Positions 11,615-23,669 of a stretch of 64,000 nucleotides of DNA are shown in pieces. Below the pieces are notes generated by a model. It saw nothing but the letters and a program-made list of their open reading frames with translations. It ran no database searches and had not been told where the DNA came from. Source of the stretch: Earliella scabrosa (lineage: Eukaryota > Basidiomycota > Agaricomycetes > Polyporales > Polyporaceae). The stretch is from the NCBI GenBank assembly GCA_022605405.1, contig JABYQQ010000005.1, positions 2,418,001-2,482,000 on the forward strand, read 5' to 3'. The position numbers and the translations under genes are program-made. The stretch's first letter is position 1, and each line of letters opens with the position of its first letter.

Positions 11615-14600
11615 TCAGACGATCAGCCTCGTGTTGAGCAAGGGGTGGTTATTGAGATACAACACACGCGTCGCCTCCTTCGTGTCGCTCTTCGTCCTCT
11701 CCTCCGCACTCCCACTCTGGCCTTGCTCGCTCTCCGGCGCGCGGTGCTGGTTTGCCCCAGCGGACCCGCCATAAGGCTCAACGACTAGTTTGACGGTGCC
11801 GAGCCCATGTCGCTCCGCGGAATCCAACATTTGGGCAAGGAGCGCGGCATCCCCCTGCCTCAACACGACTATCGCCACCTCGTTGAGCTTCTCGCCCGCG
11901 GCGTCCACTTCTGCCTTGTCCGCTGATGGGTTGATGTGAGTCGCCTCATTGCCGAGGACGACGACTCCCGATGCACCAGCTTGTTGTGCGTAGACCAGCT
12001 TCTCGAGGAACGTACAGTCGCCCCGATTCACGACGACAGCCTCGTGATCCTGGAGCATCTCCGAGTACGGGGCGCATCCGAGTGGGTTGTCCGGGAAGCG
12101 AACGACACGCACCCCGTCTCCGTGTCCAAAGCGTAGTGATGGCTGTCCGGACGACGAAGACGGCGCGTTGGGATCCCCGCCAAAGAATGCGGTCGAGGCG
12201 ACGACCATGGTCTCCGTGATGAGGTCCTGCATGCCGAGGCCCTGAGGCTGTAGCATAGGATCGACGTAGTCGAGGTAGAAGCGCAGATTGACCTGGGGAA
12301 TGCGTTTCGCCGGTTTTTCCTTTCCATCAGTTGGACTGAGGACCAGGCGGGAGTCGTTGAAGTATATCTTCTGGCCCGTCTTCACGGCGTGTGGTCCTAC
12401 TACGAGTCACGGAGGTTCAATGGATGGGTGCAACATGATTCGTCGATTCATTGACAACTTACGTCGGGTGATATCGTAGCCCTTGCCATCGAGACGGCTC
12501 ACGATGTGCACTCTGATGCCAGTCACATTGTGGACCAAGAAACCATCGGAGACGGTAACTAGCTTCTCAGGAGCTGGGTGAGCGTCCTCTGCAACGTTGT
12601 GGCCATCAGGAGACAGGACAAAGTCGTACGTCTGATTGCAGCATGGTCATCAATTCGGGCATCCCGGATGAGGACGTTGGGAACTCACGTATGGTTCGTG
12701 CTTTGGCACTAAACACCATCCATCCGGGGACCAGGTCTTCTCCTCGATCTCCGTCGGAGAACGGCCAATGAGCAAGCGGGCGTATTCGACATCTGCACGG
12801 TCCATAATGCCTCCGGTCATCCCGGTGTCGACGTCCCAATCGTCGAAAGCGAGGAGTGGAGGTTGGTAAGCTGGACACTGTAAGCTCTCGACCCGACGTA
12901 GCTTCCTGCGCGCAGCAGAGAGTGGTTTCAGATGAGACGGATCCAGCGACAGAATGTGTCCCTCGGTCGTGAACACCCAGTGCGAGTCATCGTTGTGCAG
13001 AGGGTTTGCTTCGTCGAAGAGGAGATACAGATACTGTGCAGAAATCAGCCCTTACCCTGGAGATATGTAGCAGGCCACATACCTTGAGGGTTTCGGAAAG
13101 CACAAAGGACTCCATCCTGTCATCCTGGCCATTGTTACGCAAGTCTTGTATGCCAGTGAGGCCGCAGTCCACCTTTGCTCGTCGAGCGATATCATAGTAT
13201 ATTCGAGCTATGACAGCCCGTCAGTGAAACAGCCTACACGTAGGCACAGTGCACTGACCGCCGACGTCGAGATAGAACGGGTCGCGGGTAGCCTAGAGAA
13301 CAGTGAGGAGCGTGACATCTGGAATTGTTGGATATACGAACCCGGTACAGGTACCAAGTTGACTCCACGAATTCTGCCAATTTTTGTCACTACAACAGTG
13401 AAAATGCGTGATCAATGATATCTCACCAGGTCGCAAGGGATATTGCAGCGCTGTGGCCGTGCGGTAGTGCATGTCCCAAACCTCCGGTAAACCCGCGAAG
13501 CCTCGCCACAGATTCCAGTCTGTAGGCCATGATTATCGCAATGCAACTCGTAGATCCTGCAGCACGTACATGCGAGGTGAGCCTTTATGGCGTTCTCAAC
13601 ATCACCCCCGAGGACTTGCAAGCCTGGCCAGAAGGCCGACAATGAGTCGACGGTGTTGTATTGAGCGTCACCCTGGTTTCCAGCTAAATCTCATGTGAAT
13701 GGGGACGCAATGTCTCTTTCCATACCGTATGAATGTTCACGCTGCGATACTGTTGTCCATGAGTTGCGTAGCAGGATAGGTGCGTGTCAAACTTACCCAA
13801 TGGCCGTCTGGTGATCTCGAATACCTCATGACGGAAGCATACGAATCTTGCCAAACATCCAGAAACTCGACATCGCCTGCGGCCAGGACTGTCAGCATGT
13901 CTGTTCTGGGCCTTTGGGACAACATCATGATTACTGACCACTCATAATGTACCACTTGAGTGCATACTCGTAGAACGAGTCGATCCCAGCTCCTATCCCG
14001 CTGACTTCCGGATGTAACCAGAGCTGTTGTTGAGACCAGGTTACACCACTTACACGCATCACACGACCGCGATTGGACGTACTCCATTAAATATATTGAC
14101 CGTATTGCCTACAAGACCTATGTCCGATCTGCGATTCCACAGGGCAAAGAAGGCCTTGTATGCCGCCTTCTCAAACCGGTCGTCCCCAGTCAAGCGGCTC
14201 AACGTCCCAAACTCGAGGATGAGCGAACCCGCTCCAGCAGTACCTGTGGACGATGAGATGAGAGACAGCAAGTTGACAGAATACGTACATGTGTCTATTG
14301 ACTCCCCCTTCGGAACTCCGTGACGCAAGTTTACCTGCGAGATGGAGATGTCAGACTATTTCCGTCGTGCGACCCTGTAGACGTCCCCAACGCACTCTTG
14401 CATAAGGAAGGCCGGTGGGAGTGGAGAACGCTGGGAGAAGCCTGACCCCGAGGTCATATGCCATGTCAAGGAGTTCGCCTCGATACCACGGTAAATGGAA
14501 AGGCTGCCCTGTTCGGTTCGCATAAATGTGACCCGACAGAAGGCCGCCTAGAACTCGGATGGTGGTCTCAAACACTTGTGGTTTGGTGTTGACGTCGAAG

Positions 14601-15194
14601 GAAACCCATTGTATGGCGTTTCGGACGGCTTGCTCGAATCCCGGAGGGTCGTTTAAGACCACGAAGGTGTCGAGCACGTCGAGGAGGGTTACAGAGAAGT
14701 TTCCAGCGACGTCGTTGGCAGATATGTCAGCTCTGCGGGTCGTTTAGCATCATCTCCGTCGTTCAGTAGCAGCTAGCTACGTACGGATTTAGCCAATTCG
14801 GCCCTCTTCCCGTACAGGACAATGGCGCAAGCTGGAATGACAGTCATGAACGGCAGAGTAGAGCGAAGGGTTCCAAACATACCTCGTCGAGCGGAAAGGC
14901 TTCGGATGGGTAGTCCGTGAGTATCCCTCGAGCAAGTGACCAACACACGTACCATATCTCATGTAGCTGTCGAAGCCATGGTGCCACAACGCGTGCACCT
15001 GATCTCTGAGGGGTTTTCCAGCAACGCTACACACCAGGACTCACGGCAGCATACCTCATAGATAACTTCCGCGCGTTCGTCCATTGTAGACCCTCCGCGA
15101 AGGCATGTCCGGACCCAAAAGACAACCAGTGACTGTCGAGACCAGCGAGGAGGAGAGCGAAGAGACCGGTCGGCCAGAGCGCAGGCCACTTCAT
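11615..15194 (-). CDS. MNL1: ER degradation-enhancing alpha-mannosidase-like protein (GH47 + PA domain)
   Basis: EDEM/Htm1-type protein that trims or recognises mannose on misfolded glycoproteins in the ER for degradation. The start at 15192-15194 gives a signal peptide (MKWPALWPTGLFALLLAG). The GH47 domain follows across many small exons: HALWHHGFDSYMRYAFPLDE, APLSCTGRGPNWLNP, AGNFSVTLLDVLDTFVVL, WVSFDVNTKPQVFETTIR, SLILEFGTLSRLTGD, GIGAGIDSFYEYALK, DSLSAFWPGLQVLGGDVE, and RPEFVEST, split by an intron inside the Glu codon. After the catalytic domain comes a protease-associated (PA) domain with NRGDCTFLEKLVYAQQAGAS. The C-terminus ends NTRLIV, with no visible H/KDEL. Domain order resembles animal EDEM3 more than yeast Htm1. 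About 900 residues and a dozen introns. Its promoter is shared with the FAF1-like gene, 274 bases away. Confidence 0.88.
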
Positions 15195-15468
15195 CAATAT
15201 CTGCCGACACGCGCAACCTCCTCAGAGTCGAAGCCGACGAGCAGAGCAAGAAAAGAGGGTTGAAGCGGTTGAGAACAAGCCTTTGACTCTCACTGACCTC
15301 CTCCGATCGACGTGGAACGTTGGGGCGTCAGAGCACGTGACTCGTACCTACGGAGCTCCGGTCCGGGCGCTGAAAAGTCTCGAGGTTGATGCCAATCGCA
15401 ACTGTTCCTTCTCCTTCTCCCGCCCAGCACCTTGATTCTACGGGGCAGACTCTGTCCTTGCGCACAGC

Positions 15469-16633
15469 ATGTCGACGGAGGACTTGCTCAAGATTTTGGA
15501 GGCTCACGGCCAGCAGTTCATGCAGTCATTCGACACACCTACCACCATCACTGGCAAGCGCAAAGATTCCTCCGAGAGGTTGATCGGTCCTTCACGAAAG
15601 AAGAAGAGAATGGAGCTTGAGGAGAAGGAGGAGGAGGATAATGAGGAGGAATGGGGAGGAATCAGACATAGTTCAGTCAGTGAAGGGGAGGAAAACACAG
15701 ACAGCGCTTCAGAAGATGGTCATGACGTGAACGACGGAGAGGAAGATGGTGAGCATTACAGACACCCTTGCACCAAATAGTTCTGAGACGCTAGCAAGAG
15801 GATGATGACTTCACGTACCAAACCTCAAAGCCCCAGCCAGACGTAGTCGTATTTTCGGAGACAGGGAAGTCCTCCCTAATTCAAAAGGCTTCGAAGTCGG
15901 GGTTCATGGTGAGCATGAACACAACATAGGTTTAGAAGGAGGTGGCCCCTGACGTAGACCAAAGTCCTCCAAGGTTACAAAACTCACGCAAGAAGCTACT
16001 ACATCATCACGAAAGAAAGCATCCTCGGATGATGAAGATGAGGAATTGTGAGTCTTGGCTCTGGCTCGCTTGCAATTCTGCCGGCTCATGTCATAACCAG
16101 GACCAATGTACAGAATGACGCGCTTCTACACCGCCTCGTACACACCAAGCTCCTGTCTGGTTCCCTCGATCCGGAGCTAGACTTGACACCAGCAAAGAGG
16201 AAGAAGGCCCTCGAGGGTCGCATCCTGGAGGCTGCTGGGAAAGCAAAGTTAGGGAAGGGGGAGGCAGCTGTGAGGCAGGCCGAACGGAATCGGGCCGCAA
16301 AGAATGTACGGGATGGTTTAAACGAGAAGCAGCAGGAACGCCGGCAGAAGGAGCTTGAAGAGGTCAATCCTCCTGCGTTCTTTAGGTCTGTGAGACTTAC
16401 TAACGTCTCTCCAGGCAAAACATCTGGGTAACTACCATCCGACACTGAAAGCGCTATACGACGTCTCGGATTCGAAATCACAGAATCGGAAGCGCGACCG
16501 CGGGATGAAGATGGGCGTCGGTTCGTTCAAGGGTGGTATCCTCCGCTTGAGCAGGAACGAGATCAGTGCCGTAGAGAGTCGCGGAGGCGGAAGCCGCGGA
16601 AGAGGTGGGCGTCGGAGAGGTGGCAAACGGTGA
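15469..16633 (+). CDS. FAF1: Faf1/C1orf131-like 40S ribosome-biogenesis factor
   Basis: Nucleolar protein of the yeast Faf1 (human C1orf131) type, needed for early pre-18S rRNA processing; unrelated to human FAS-associated factor 1. Start MSTEDLLKILEAHGQQFMQSF, then a basic segment GPSRKKKRMELEE and a long Glu/Asp-rich stretch, then small exons with DVVVFSETGKSS and SGFM, and a basic helix-rich half with LLHRLVHTKLLSGSL, LTPAKRKKALEGRILEAAGK and AAKNVRDGLNEKQQERRQKEL. After a last intron comes the diagnostic C-terminal block MKMGVGSFKGGILRLSRNEI and a GRGG/RRGG tail ending GGKR with TGA at 16631-16633. The family call rests on this order and the C-terminal FKxGxLxLSK-type motif. Confidence 0.65.
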
Positions 16634-16777
16634 TCATGTGTGGAGTACATATTTCGTACGTGACATGTGGATAGTCTGACATATGTGATACATACAACAT
16701 GTTCTACATGAGGGAAAAGGGCGCGAGCAACAGCGGGCAAAGCATGGATAGCAGAAGGAAGCAAGTGGTCCGACGTC

Positions 16778-18802
16778 TCAATCATATCTGCCATGGTGTC
16801 GTCGAGGGGAAGAGTTGTGGTATGAGCTACTACTGGAACCAGATCCAGAACTGACCCTGAAGATGCTCTACGTGAAGCATAATGTCCGTCCAGAACGTCC
16901 GAAACATACTCACCCGTCCCTGCGGTGGTCGCGGCGATACGACTGCTCTGAGCCATGTTCGCGTCTCTCCTGGCCTCTGGAGCGACCGCGGTGATCGTCG
17001 TATCCATGACGTGGGCTATTACTGGACCGCACCAAGGTGTCACTCGATCTATGTATGGATGCCGCTGCTCAGTGATCGACGATTGACTTGTCTGGACGAT
17101 CGAACGTACCCTGCACTTCTCTCGCTTCGAGGCGCCCTAGGGTCTACGTAGACTAGGTCGTCATGAGGCGAACGAGTACCAGCTCGTCCGCGCGATGGTC
17201 TGTAACGGTGATCAGCGCGAAGGGGGTGGGGTACAGATAACGAGCGAACTTACTGGTAATGCGGATCTCTCAAATAGGAATCTTGGGCCAACCCACGAGA
17301 AGAAGAGTGAGATGATGAGCCGTGGTTTGGACTGTGGCGAGAGCTGTGATGAGAGCCTGGGTGGATGACATGTTCCCTTTCACTGGCGGAATGGCCTCAG
17401 CTTCAACGAGTGCGCATAGTCGCCTATGGTACATACCTAGACTCGTGGGGACTGCGGTGAGCAGTGCGTCCACGATGGTGGGAGCGTCCGCTCTCGCTAT
17501 GGTACGAATACTCATCGAGTGAGCGACTGCCTACCGAAATATGGTCGTCGTGACTGAAGCCCCCACTGGAACATGCATGAGGGCATGACGCTGCTCCACA
17601 ATGAACACAACACATACCGGCAGATCTCACGACCGTACTGGTCCTGGACAATGACAGGCCGGGGACGTCTGGGCGGCCTGTATCGCCCACTGAAGTCGCC
17701 CACGCTGCAGGACTCTTAGAACTTCATCTTGGGCCACTGAGGACGCTCACGAACGTACCGCGTGAGCTCATTACCGTCCTCATCTTCGAATATGACGGGC
17801 GCCCCGCCAGGGATAATATAATACTTGTCCTTCTTACCATTCTTGCCGTGCTCAACGACAACGACAACTGGGGGCTCTTCTTCCGGATCGAGAGGCTTGT
17901 CCCAGTATGCCGGATGATCCCGAGAGGGCTAGACAGAGCTTCTTCAATGAATCGATGGAGCTGGGTGAGATGAACGGGCGTACCTTGACCCTCGGGGGCG
18001 CACTCCGCTCCCTGTCCCGTCGTCGATGGGTCGCATGTTCTCGGGGAGGATACGATGCCGAGTGGTGCACGATATCGGCTCTGACGGCCTCTCGCGGCTG
18101 CATGGGGTTGTTCACTACAACCGGCGGCTCGTGCATATCGTTCACAGCGGTGACATGCGGCTGCCCCATTGGCATCGCCTGAGGTACATAGAACGGCGCG
18201 CCATGCGATCCTGATGGCACAGCAGACATTGTCGGAGCGTACGTGCCGTGGTCCGCGAAGGCTTGCTGCAGACGAGCGAGGGAGCTCTCCCGCTGTACGA
18301 GTGGAATGCTGACGTCGCTGCGATTCGGGCGGGCGAGCAGCTCTTCGAACGACTCAGTGTCGTCGGTTGGTAGAACGGGTCTGGTATGACCACGCGGAAG
18401 TGTGTCGCGCTCGTCGTGATAGTCCTCGACGGTCGTACGGTACCCCCTAGTACGCGAGAATGTGCTCTGTTGATCGTGACGTAGGTCAGTCCCGGACTAG
18501 GCGGTAGGCGAGGACGTAAGGATGATGCCTCATAGTAGGGACCAGCGACGTACATCTTCTTGTCTGGGGTAATTCTGCTGCATGCAGTCGTGTCAGCCGT
18601 ATGGATGGTATAAGGAACAAAGACGTACTCGTTTGTGGGATTTTCTAGGGAAGACCTTGCGCCAAGCGGAATTCTGCTGGGGCTCCTGCTCGTCATACCC
18701 ATAGTCATACATTCCATGGGGAGCATCATAGCCCTCGTATTGGGCGTAGGCACGACCCTGCTCCTTCGAGGAGCGGCCGAGGCTTGGGAACAGGCGAGGC
18801 AT
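16778..18802 (-). CDS. Unidentified low-complexity protein in many short exons
   Basis: No family recognised. The start at 18802 reads MPRLFPSLGRSSKEQGRAYA, followed by a Tyr/Asp/Glu-rich segment. A longer exon has the well-ordered stretch SFEELLARPNRSDVSIPLVQ and ARLQQAFADHGTYAPTMSAV. Next are PREAVRADIVHHSASYPP and an Arg-rich block, then EEEPPVVVVVEHGKNGKKDK joined to YYIIPGGAPVIFEDEDGNEL. The C-terminal third is a run of five to seven small exons encoding Ser/His/Arg/Gly-rich sequence (such as RHSPNHGSSSHSSSRG and RHGYDDHRGRSRGQERREH), ending RRHHGRYD with TGA at 16778. Each of these junctions keeps frame at GT...AG borders, which is the main support. The composition suggests a disordered cytosolic or nuclear protein, possibly binding RNA, but that is inference. 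Confidence 0.6.
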
Positions 18803-19510
18803 GCTGGAGAGCTAGAACAAAGATTAAGAAACACAGGGAAACACAAGCAGAGAAAGAGATAAGGAGATCAGTGCAGGACGAATGCCGGCATTCAACGTCG
18901 ACGGCGCAACGATGGTGACGGGCTGTTCAGACAAAGGACGGGGCTGGTCAGATGGATGGGTATCAGGGAGCCACCAGGAAGGGGGAGGGCAGCCTTATAG
19001 CGAGCAGCATGGTGGGCATGAGGTTACCGCGCAGGACCGGAATCGCGGGGAACTGCCATCTCGCACCTTCACGCTTGAACGCGCGCGTGCTTGTGCTCGT
19101 AATACGCGCATGCCTTGCGAGCAATCTTACAGGAGATAGACAGCCCGGTCGCGTCAGGTGTTCGAGACCTGAGGTGAGCCGCAATGCGAAACGTTCGCAC
19201 GGTCGCGCATGTATGACTGCATACGCAGATATAAGGCCGACAACGCGGTTACCCGCAGGTTTTGATACAAGCTGTGCATACTGCTCGTACACTCGTCCAC
19301 ACACCCTGACGTTCTTCTCGTGTGGCATCTCCCAACGCCCGCTATCCCCTGACCTGTCGTTGATATTGAACATGACGCCGTGGCCACTGCGCAATCGGAG
19401 CATACCTGCTCTAGATGGGATCCGGAGGGCCATGCAGTGAGAAGACAAGGCTCACCTGGCTGCATGGCCGCTAAAACAAGGTCATGAGCGGACATGTGGG
19501 TGCAGGGTTC
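18803..19510. other. Intergenic, about 0.7 kb, nothing recognised
   Basis: Lies upstream of the low-complexity gene and downstream of the zinc-ribbon gene. Several overlapping frames on both strands lack coding character. The stretch CAGGTGTTCGAGACCTG near 19157 forms a T-arm-like hairpin, but no tRNA body surrounds it. Confidence 0.4.
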
Positions 19511-20726
19511 CTAGCTAAGAAGCGCTTGGTGTTCGTCCCAGAGTAACGCCTTTACTTTTGACAACGCTTCGGATACTTTCGCAATCGCGTCCGCCGTTTG
19601 GCCAATCGATACCGGATCGACAATGGACGCAGTCGCATAGCTGTTGAGACGACCCGATAATGCACCCAAAGACTGTTCAAGCGATCTGGCAGTGGCCTCG
19701 AGGGCAGAGAGCGTAGATGAATGAGACGGCGCGGGCTGCGGCCCCTCGGTTAGTAACGGAACTTGTAGTGGAATAAGACCGAACTCACAGCGCCCTTAGG
19801 CTCTGGCTGGTGACCTCGGTGGAGCTATATTGTCGGCAGATCAGGTATTGAAGGCCGAAGCAAACGTTGGAGATCATACCGGCTGTGATGGGATCTCCGG
19901 GTAAGCTCTCGCCTTCCCTTTATCGATGAAACCGGGCATCGAGGATGAAGGCCCTACGGTAGAACCGACGGGTGGCCGGTATGTATCCGCCGGAGAAGGC
20001 GCAGCCTGCATCGGTACAAGACGGTATTGACCGAAAGCATCCGTCTCGTCTACATACACGATCCCGCAGATCACACATTCCTGCAATATTAAGCCTGAAT
20101 GAATGGGTGTGCCTTCTATCTGTCTCTTCTACTTGCCTTCCTCGGGTCGATGGCGGTCCCTGTTTTCGGGGGACGTACGAGTGGGATTCCATAGCAATCA
20201 GGACCCGGACACTCATCTGCAAGCATCGCCCAGCCCTTCAACATTCGCTTTCCTATCTCGGCCGACGCAGTGTCCGACTGGTGACGGCGGCGAAGCAGCT
20301 CGGCAGTGTCCATAACTGGGACAAGCAGAGGCGAACTAGGTGCGTGGGAGACCTCGGTGGGAGGAGTAGAAGATCTTGACAAGCTGCTGCTAATCGAGGT
20401 GCTTGAGACGGAGTGCAAGTCCTGGGAGATGGAGGCCTTGGGTGCAGCCGGACGTGGTGGCCGGGCGGTGGATGAATTTGCCGCGTTCGCTGTAGGGGGT
20501 GCGGAATCGCAGTTGGCGCAGAAATGTGTCTCGGTGGTCGCCGAAGACGGGGACCTCATCAAGGGCACTTTCGCGCACGTCGAGCAGATCCTGTCGGTGA
20601 GCACCTGAGTGGGTTCTCTGGTCAAAACGTGTTTGCCGCAAGCGACATCTATCGTGCAGGATAACGCACCCATCCCTTGAGCATGTATTCTCCTAACCTG
20701 CTCGAGACGTCGATTACCGTCGCCAT
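19511..20726 (-). CDS. Protein with two ZNRD2 (SSSCA1)-type zinc ribbons
   Basis: The start at 20724-20726 reads MATVIDVSSRLGEYMLKGW, then an intron, then VLTDRICSTCAKVPLMRSP and FCANCD. This is one complete SSSCA1/ZNRD2-type zinc ribbon: helix RLGEYMLKGW, C-x2-C, PLMRS, C-x2-C. After a Ser/Pro-rich linker (RPPRPAAPKAS, SVSSTSISSSLSRSST) a second unit follows: IGKRMLKGWAMLADECPGPD with GIPLVRPP and, after an intron, ECVICGIVYVDE. In the second unit the first Cys pair is C-x4-C (CPGPDC). The C-terminus is a helical region, LEATARSLEQSLGALSGRL ... VSEALSKVKALLWDEHQALLS, with TAG at 19511. In animals ZNRD2 has been linked to centromere and chromosome roles. Function in fungi is not established. 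Head-to-head with the next gene, 207 bases apart. Confidence 0.8.
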
Positions 20727-20933
20727 GCTGTTCACCGCGATGTCCGAGAGAAGGGTATTCTGGGGTCTGGCGGCGAGTCCGAGATGAGCCACGGTCGCAA
20801 GCGGAGCGCGTTGCGGGCGAGGAGGAGAGCAGGGTCAGAGTTCTGAGTCGCGTGCAAGAGGCGCCTATACGCGACTTTGTCCGTGATATCCGGAGACGCC
20901 TGGTCTCGTCTCTACCTTCCACCGCGACCCACA

Positions 20934-21969
20934 ATGGCTAGGAATCGCAAGAACCACGACAAACAGGCTGCGGCAGGCAAATCGAGCGTTGTGGATATCT
21001 CGGAAGAGGAACAGTGGCGGATCATCAACGAGACGGGAATCCTCAAACAAGTCCCGCGGGAGATGAAGCCCAACAAGCCGGCACCAGACACACAGGTGTC
21101 GGACGAGGAAGAAGGACTGTCGCCATTTGCAGAGGAGGTGTTCAATTCAATCATGTTGATTATACCCATGTCGTTCATGCTCCTCTTGATGGAGATGTAC
21201 GTGAAGCCACAAACGTGCTATCTACCCTACCCACTTACGCCATCTCGAAGTATGGTGCACTATCAGTATGGCAGGAAGCCAGAGACCAAAGATTTGTTGG
21301 ACAGAATGCTCCCAGGCGTCCCGAGTGCGTTGTTAATACATGCATCCGTTCAGAGCCGTCTAACTTGGTTGGTCAGTCATATCGGTGTTCATATTCTACA
21401 GTGAGTGTATCTGTCGACGTACAAGTCGAGTGTTGGCTCATAACATCTACCAAGGTAACCGGTACAAATATGAACGCATCATGCAAACCGCATTCTTCGT
21501 GCTCGCGTGCGGAGCTGGCTCACGATTGGTGTGGTTGATCAACCGCGGCAATTGGTTGGTAGTAATGCGGCAGGTGAGTCGATAAACCTACGTGGTTCGG
21601 TGTCTGGTGACACGTAGTGGAATCCCAGAGTCCTCCTCTAGCCACTGCGTGGATTTATGCAGTCGTGCAACTGAACTTGCTGCCGGCTTTCGTCAGCTTG
21701 GTCGCAGTCACTGCATACAGCTGGTACCATGGCCTCAAGTTGATCCCTTGAACATTTGTCATTATCAGCGGGGACACTTCGTAGCATACAACACCTGATA
21801 ATTCGTCTACAGCGAGCTACAAGAGAAAATGTATGCTCGACAATACGCCGCATCGCGCGCTGTGGTCTCAGACACGCACGGCACCTTTGACGAGCACCCT
21901 CGGCAAGACATAGAAACAATGTCGACACCTTTTGGTGCTCTGGAGGTAGGTTCATTGTATGCTCAATAA
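20934..21969 (+). CDS. Conserved fungal membrane protein of unknown function
   Basis: Starts MARNRKNHDKQAAAGKSS, a basic N-terminus, then DISEEEQWRIINETGI and KPNKPAPDTQVSDEEE, a cytosolic domain. Three to four hydrophobic helices follow: VFNSIMLIIPMSFMLLLMEM, a short exon near 21380, ERIMQTAFFVLACGAGSRLV with WLINRGNW, and PLATAWIYAVVQLNLLPAFV. Introns separate most of these. A plausible early stop follows AYSWYHGLKLIP at 21751. However, splicing the intron that begins GTTGAT in the Lys codon joins a clearly coding tail, ELQEKMYARQYAASRAVVSD ... FGALEVGSLYAQ, ending TAA at 21967-21969. That second end is preferred here. I recall this helix pattern as a fungus-wide uncharacterised family but cannot assign a role. 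Confidence 0.7.
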
Positions 21970-22128
21970 TACGCCACTATGCGGGTTGGAGCTTAGTCCC
22001 GTAGGGCACCTTGTATGAGCAATGATATCTGTCGGTCGTGCAGGGTGCTCGATCGGATTATGTACCAGGTCCTGTTACACATTAGCATGATAAAGTCTCA
22101 TCAATACAGGGGTCAACGGATCCAACTA

Positions 22129-23669
22129 TCAAGGTCGATCCCCTTCGTCGAGGTCCTTGGCCAAGGCCTCTACCTTGCTCTAACCCGGGTTCATGTCAGT
22201 AACAGGCATCATACGGAGTGTCATCACGCACGCGATAATTCTTGCTGCGCCCCTCCAGATGACGTCGAAGAGCGTTCAGCTGCCAACGCAGTCGTCGGCC
22301 AAGCTTTGTCTGGATGACATCCTTATGTCGATCCAATCGTTCTACAAATGCTCTGTACACGCGGTCATCTCGAGCGAAATAATACGCCTGGTGACGGTAT
22401 ATCAGTAAACCGTCACGAGAAGACGCGTCCAACATACCGGTATCGGCTCGTCCTTGACGGTTGACAAAGCACACGACCAGGCAGCCATCATGACCAAGTC
22501 GGCTGTCGCGTTGGCTATGCTGTGAAGAGCGAAGCATGTCAAAACGGGGAACCAAGAGGCGCAGGGCGACGTACTAGTCCTCTAGGGATGCAATGAGGTC
22601 GGCCTTGCCCAAGTTCTTGGTGGCGAAGCTCCGTACGGCTGACTCGGCATTGTGAACAGGCTTCCCTTCGGTCCCCATGCGCAGAGCTACAGCCACGTCG
22701 GCCGTTTGCAAGGCTATCCAGGAGTCGCCCTCGCTCATGATGAGGGTTTGCAGGAATGACGCCATGAGGTCCTTCTGAGATTTCTGTAGACCATAATCAA
22801 TCGCTATCTTCAGGTTCACTCCTACAGCACATCAGCTAAAGTAACAACTGAGTCGCTGAGATGAGCCTTACTCAGCATCTTCAGAATCTTCTTCGTCTCG
22901 GGCTTTCCGAAGTCCTCGTCCTGAAGGTGATTGATATACCGAGAGAATGCACCAAGCAAGATGATTGCTATGTCCGTGTGTTCAATTCGCATGGCATGTA
23001 TGAGAGGGGTAACGTCTCCGGACTTGCGAATGAGACTCTGGTATTTTCCTATGAGCTGGAGAAGTGAACTCCGAGAAGCAGAACGCTTACTTCGAACGAA
23101 CGATCTCGAACTTCCATGAGGAACATGATGTCCTTGCGCTCAATGGCACGCAATACCTCATAGGGCTGAGGCAAGTAGGGAGTGTCAGCCCGGGGATAAA
23201 ACAGGTGCGGGTGCGACTCACCTCTGGCGGCTTCCAAGGGCCATCGTTTCTCGCCGTCCCTCGTAAGGCCTTAGCAGCGTGTAAAGCAGACGGTATCATA
23301 TCTAGCAGAGACTTCTTTCTTGTCCTTGGACTGGCTTCCGGCGAATTCGGGCTCGGAGAAGATGGCGAGAGCTTTTCCCCATCCTCTGTGGGACTGGGCG
23401 GGATCTCTAGTGCCTTGCGAATGCGCTCGATCTCGGATTCCACTGACTTGGGCGCAACATTGTCGGCCTCCCGCTGTATAAACGCTTGATGCGTGTCGGC
23501 CTTAGGCCACAGCAGACGGCAGAGACGACTCACCAGATGAGGGCAACCGAGCAGGAAGACATGGCTCTGACTTAGGCCGTTCTCGTGGTCGGCCGGTCGT
23601 AATAGGCATCGGTTCTTCGTCCTGGAGCCCCTGCAAAATGTGGATGACAAGAGGTGCGTTGTTGAACAT
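22129..23669 (-). CDS. Conserved fungal protein, ankyrin-like helical region, unknown function
   Basis: The likely start is MFNNAPLVIHILQGLQDEE at 23667-23669; an in-frame earlier ATG at 23786 is possible. A Ser/Pro-rich linker (KLSPSSPSPNSPEASPRTRK) precedes helical pairs resembling degenerate ankyrin repeats: SLLDMIPSALHAAKALRGT, PYEVLRAIERKDIMFLMEVR, a segment with GDVTPLIHAMRI, LKIAIDYGLQKSQKDLMASF and ALQTADVAVALRMGTEGKP. Next are TKNLGKADLIASLEDYVANA and YYFARDDRVYRAFVERLDRH. The last intron (GTGCGTGATG donor) leads to a short exon ending KDLDEGDRP, TGA at 22129. I recall similar proteins as widespread but uncharacterised in Agaricomycetes. It diverges from the mitochondrial release factor gene. 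Confidence 0.7.

Noticed and set aside
19130..19185. T-arm-like hairpin CAGGTGTTCGAGACCTG suggesting a tRNA
   Set aside because: The loop and stem register do not match a true T-arm (TTCRANY), and no acceptor, D or anticodon arms surround it.
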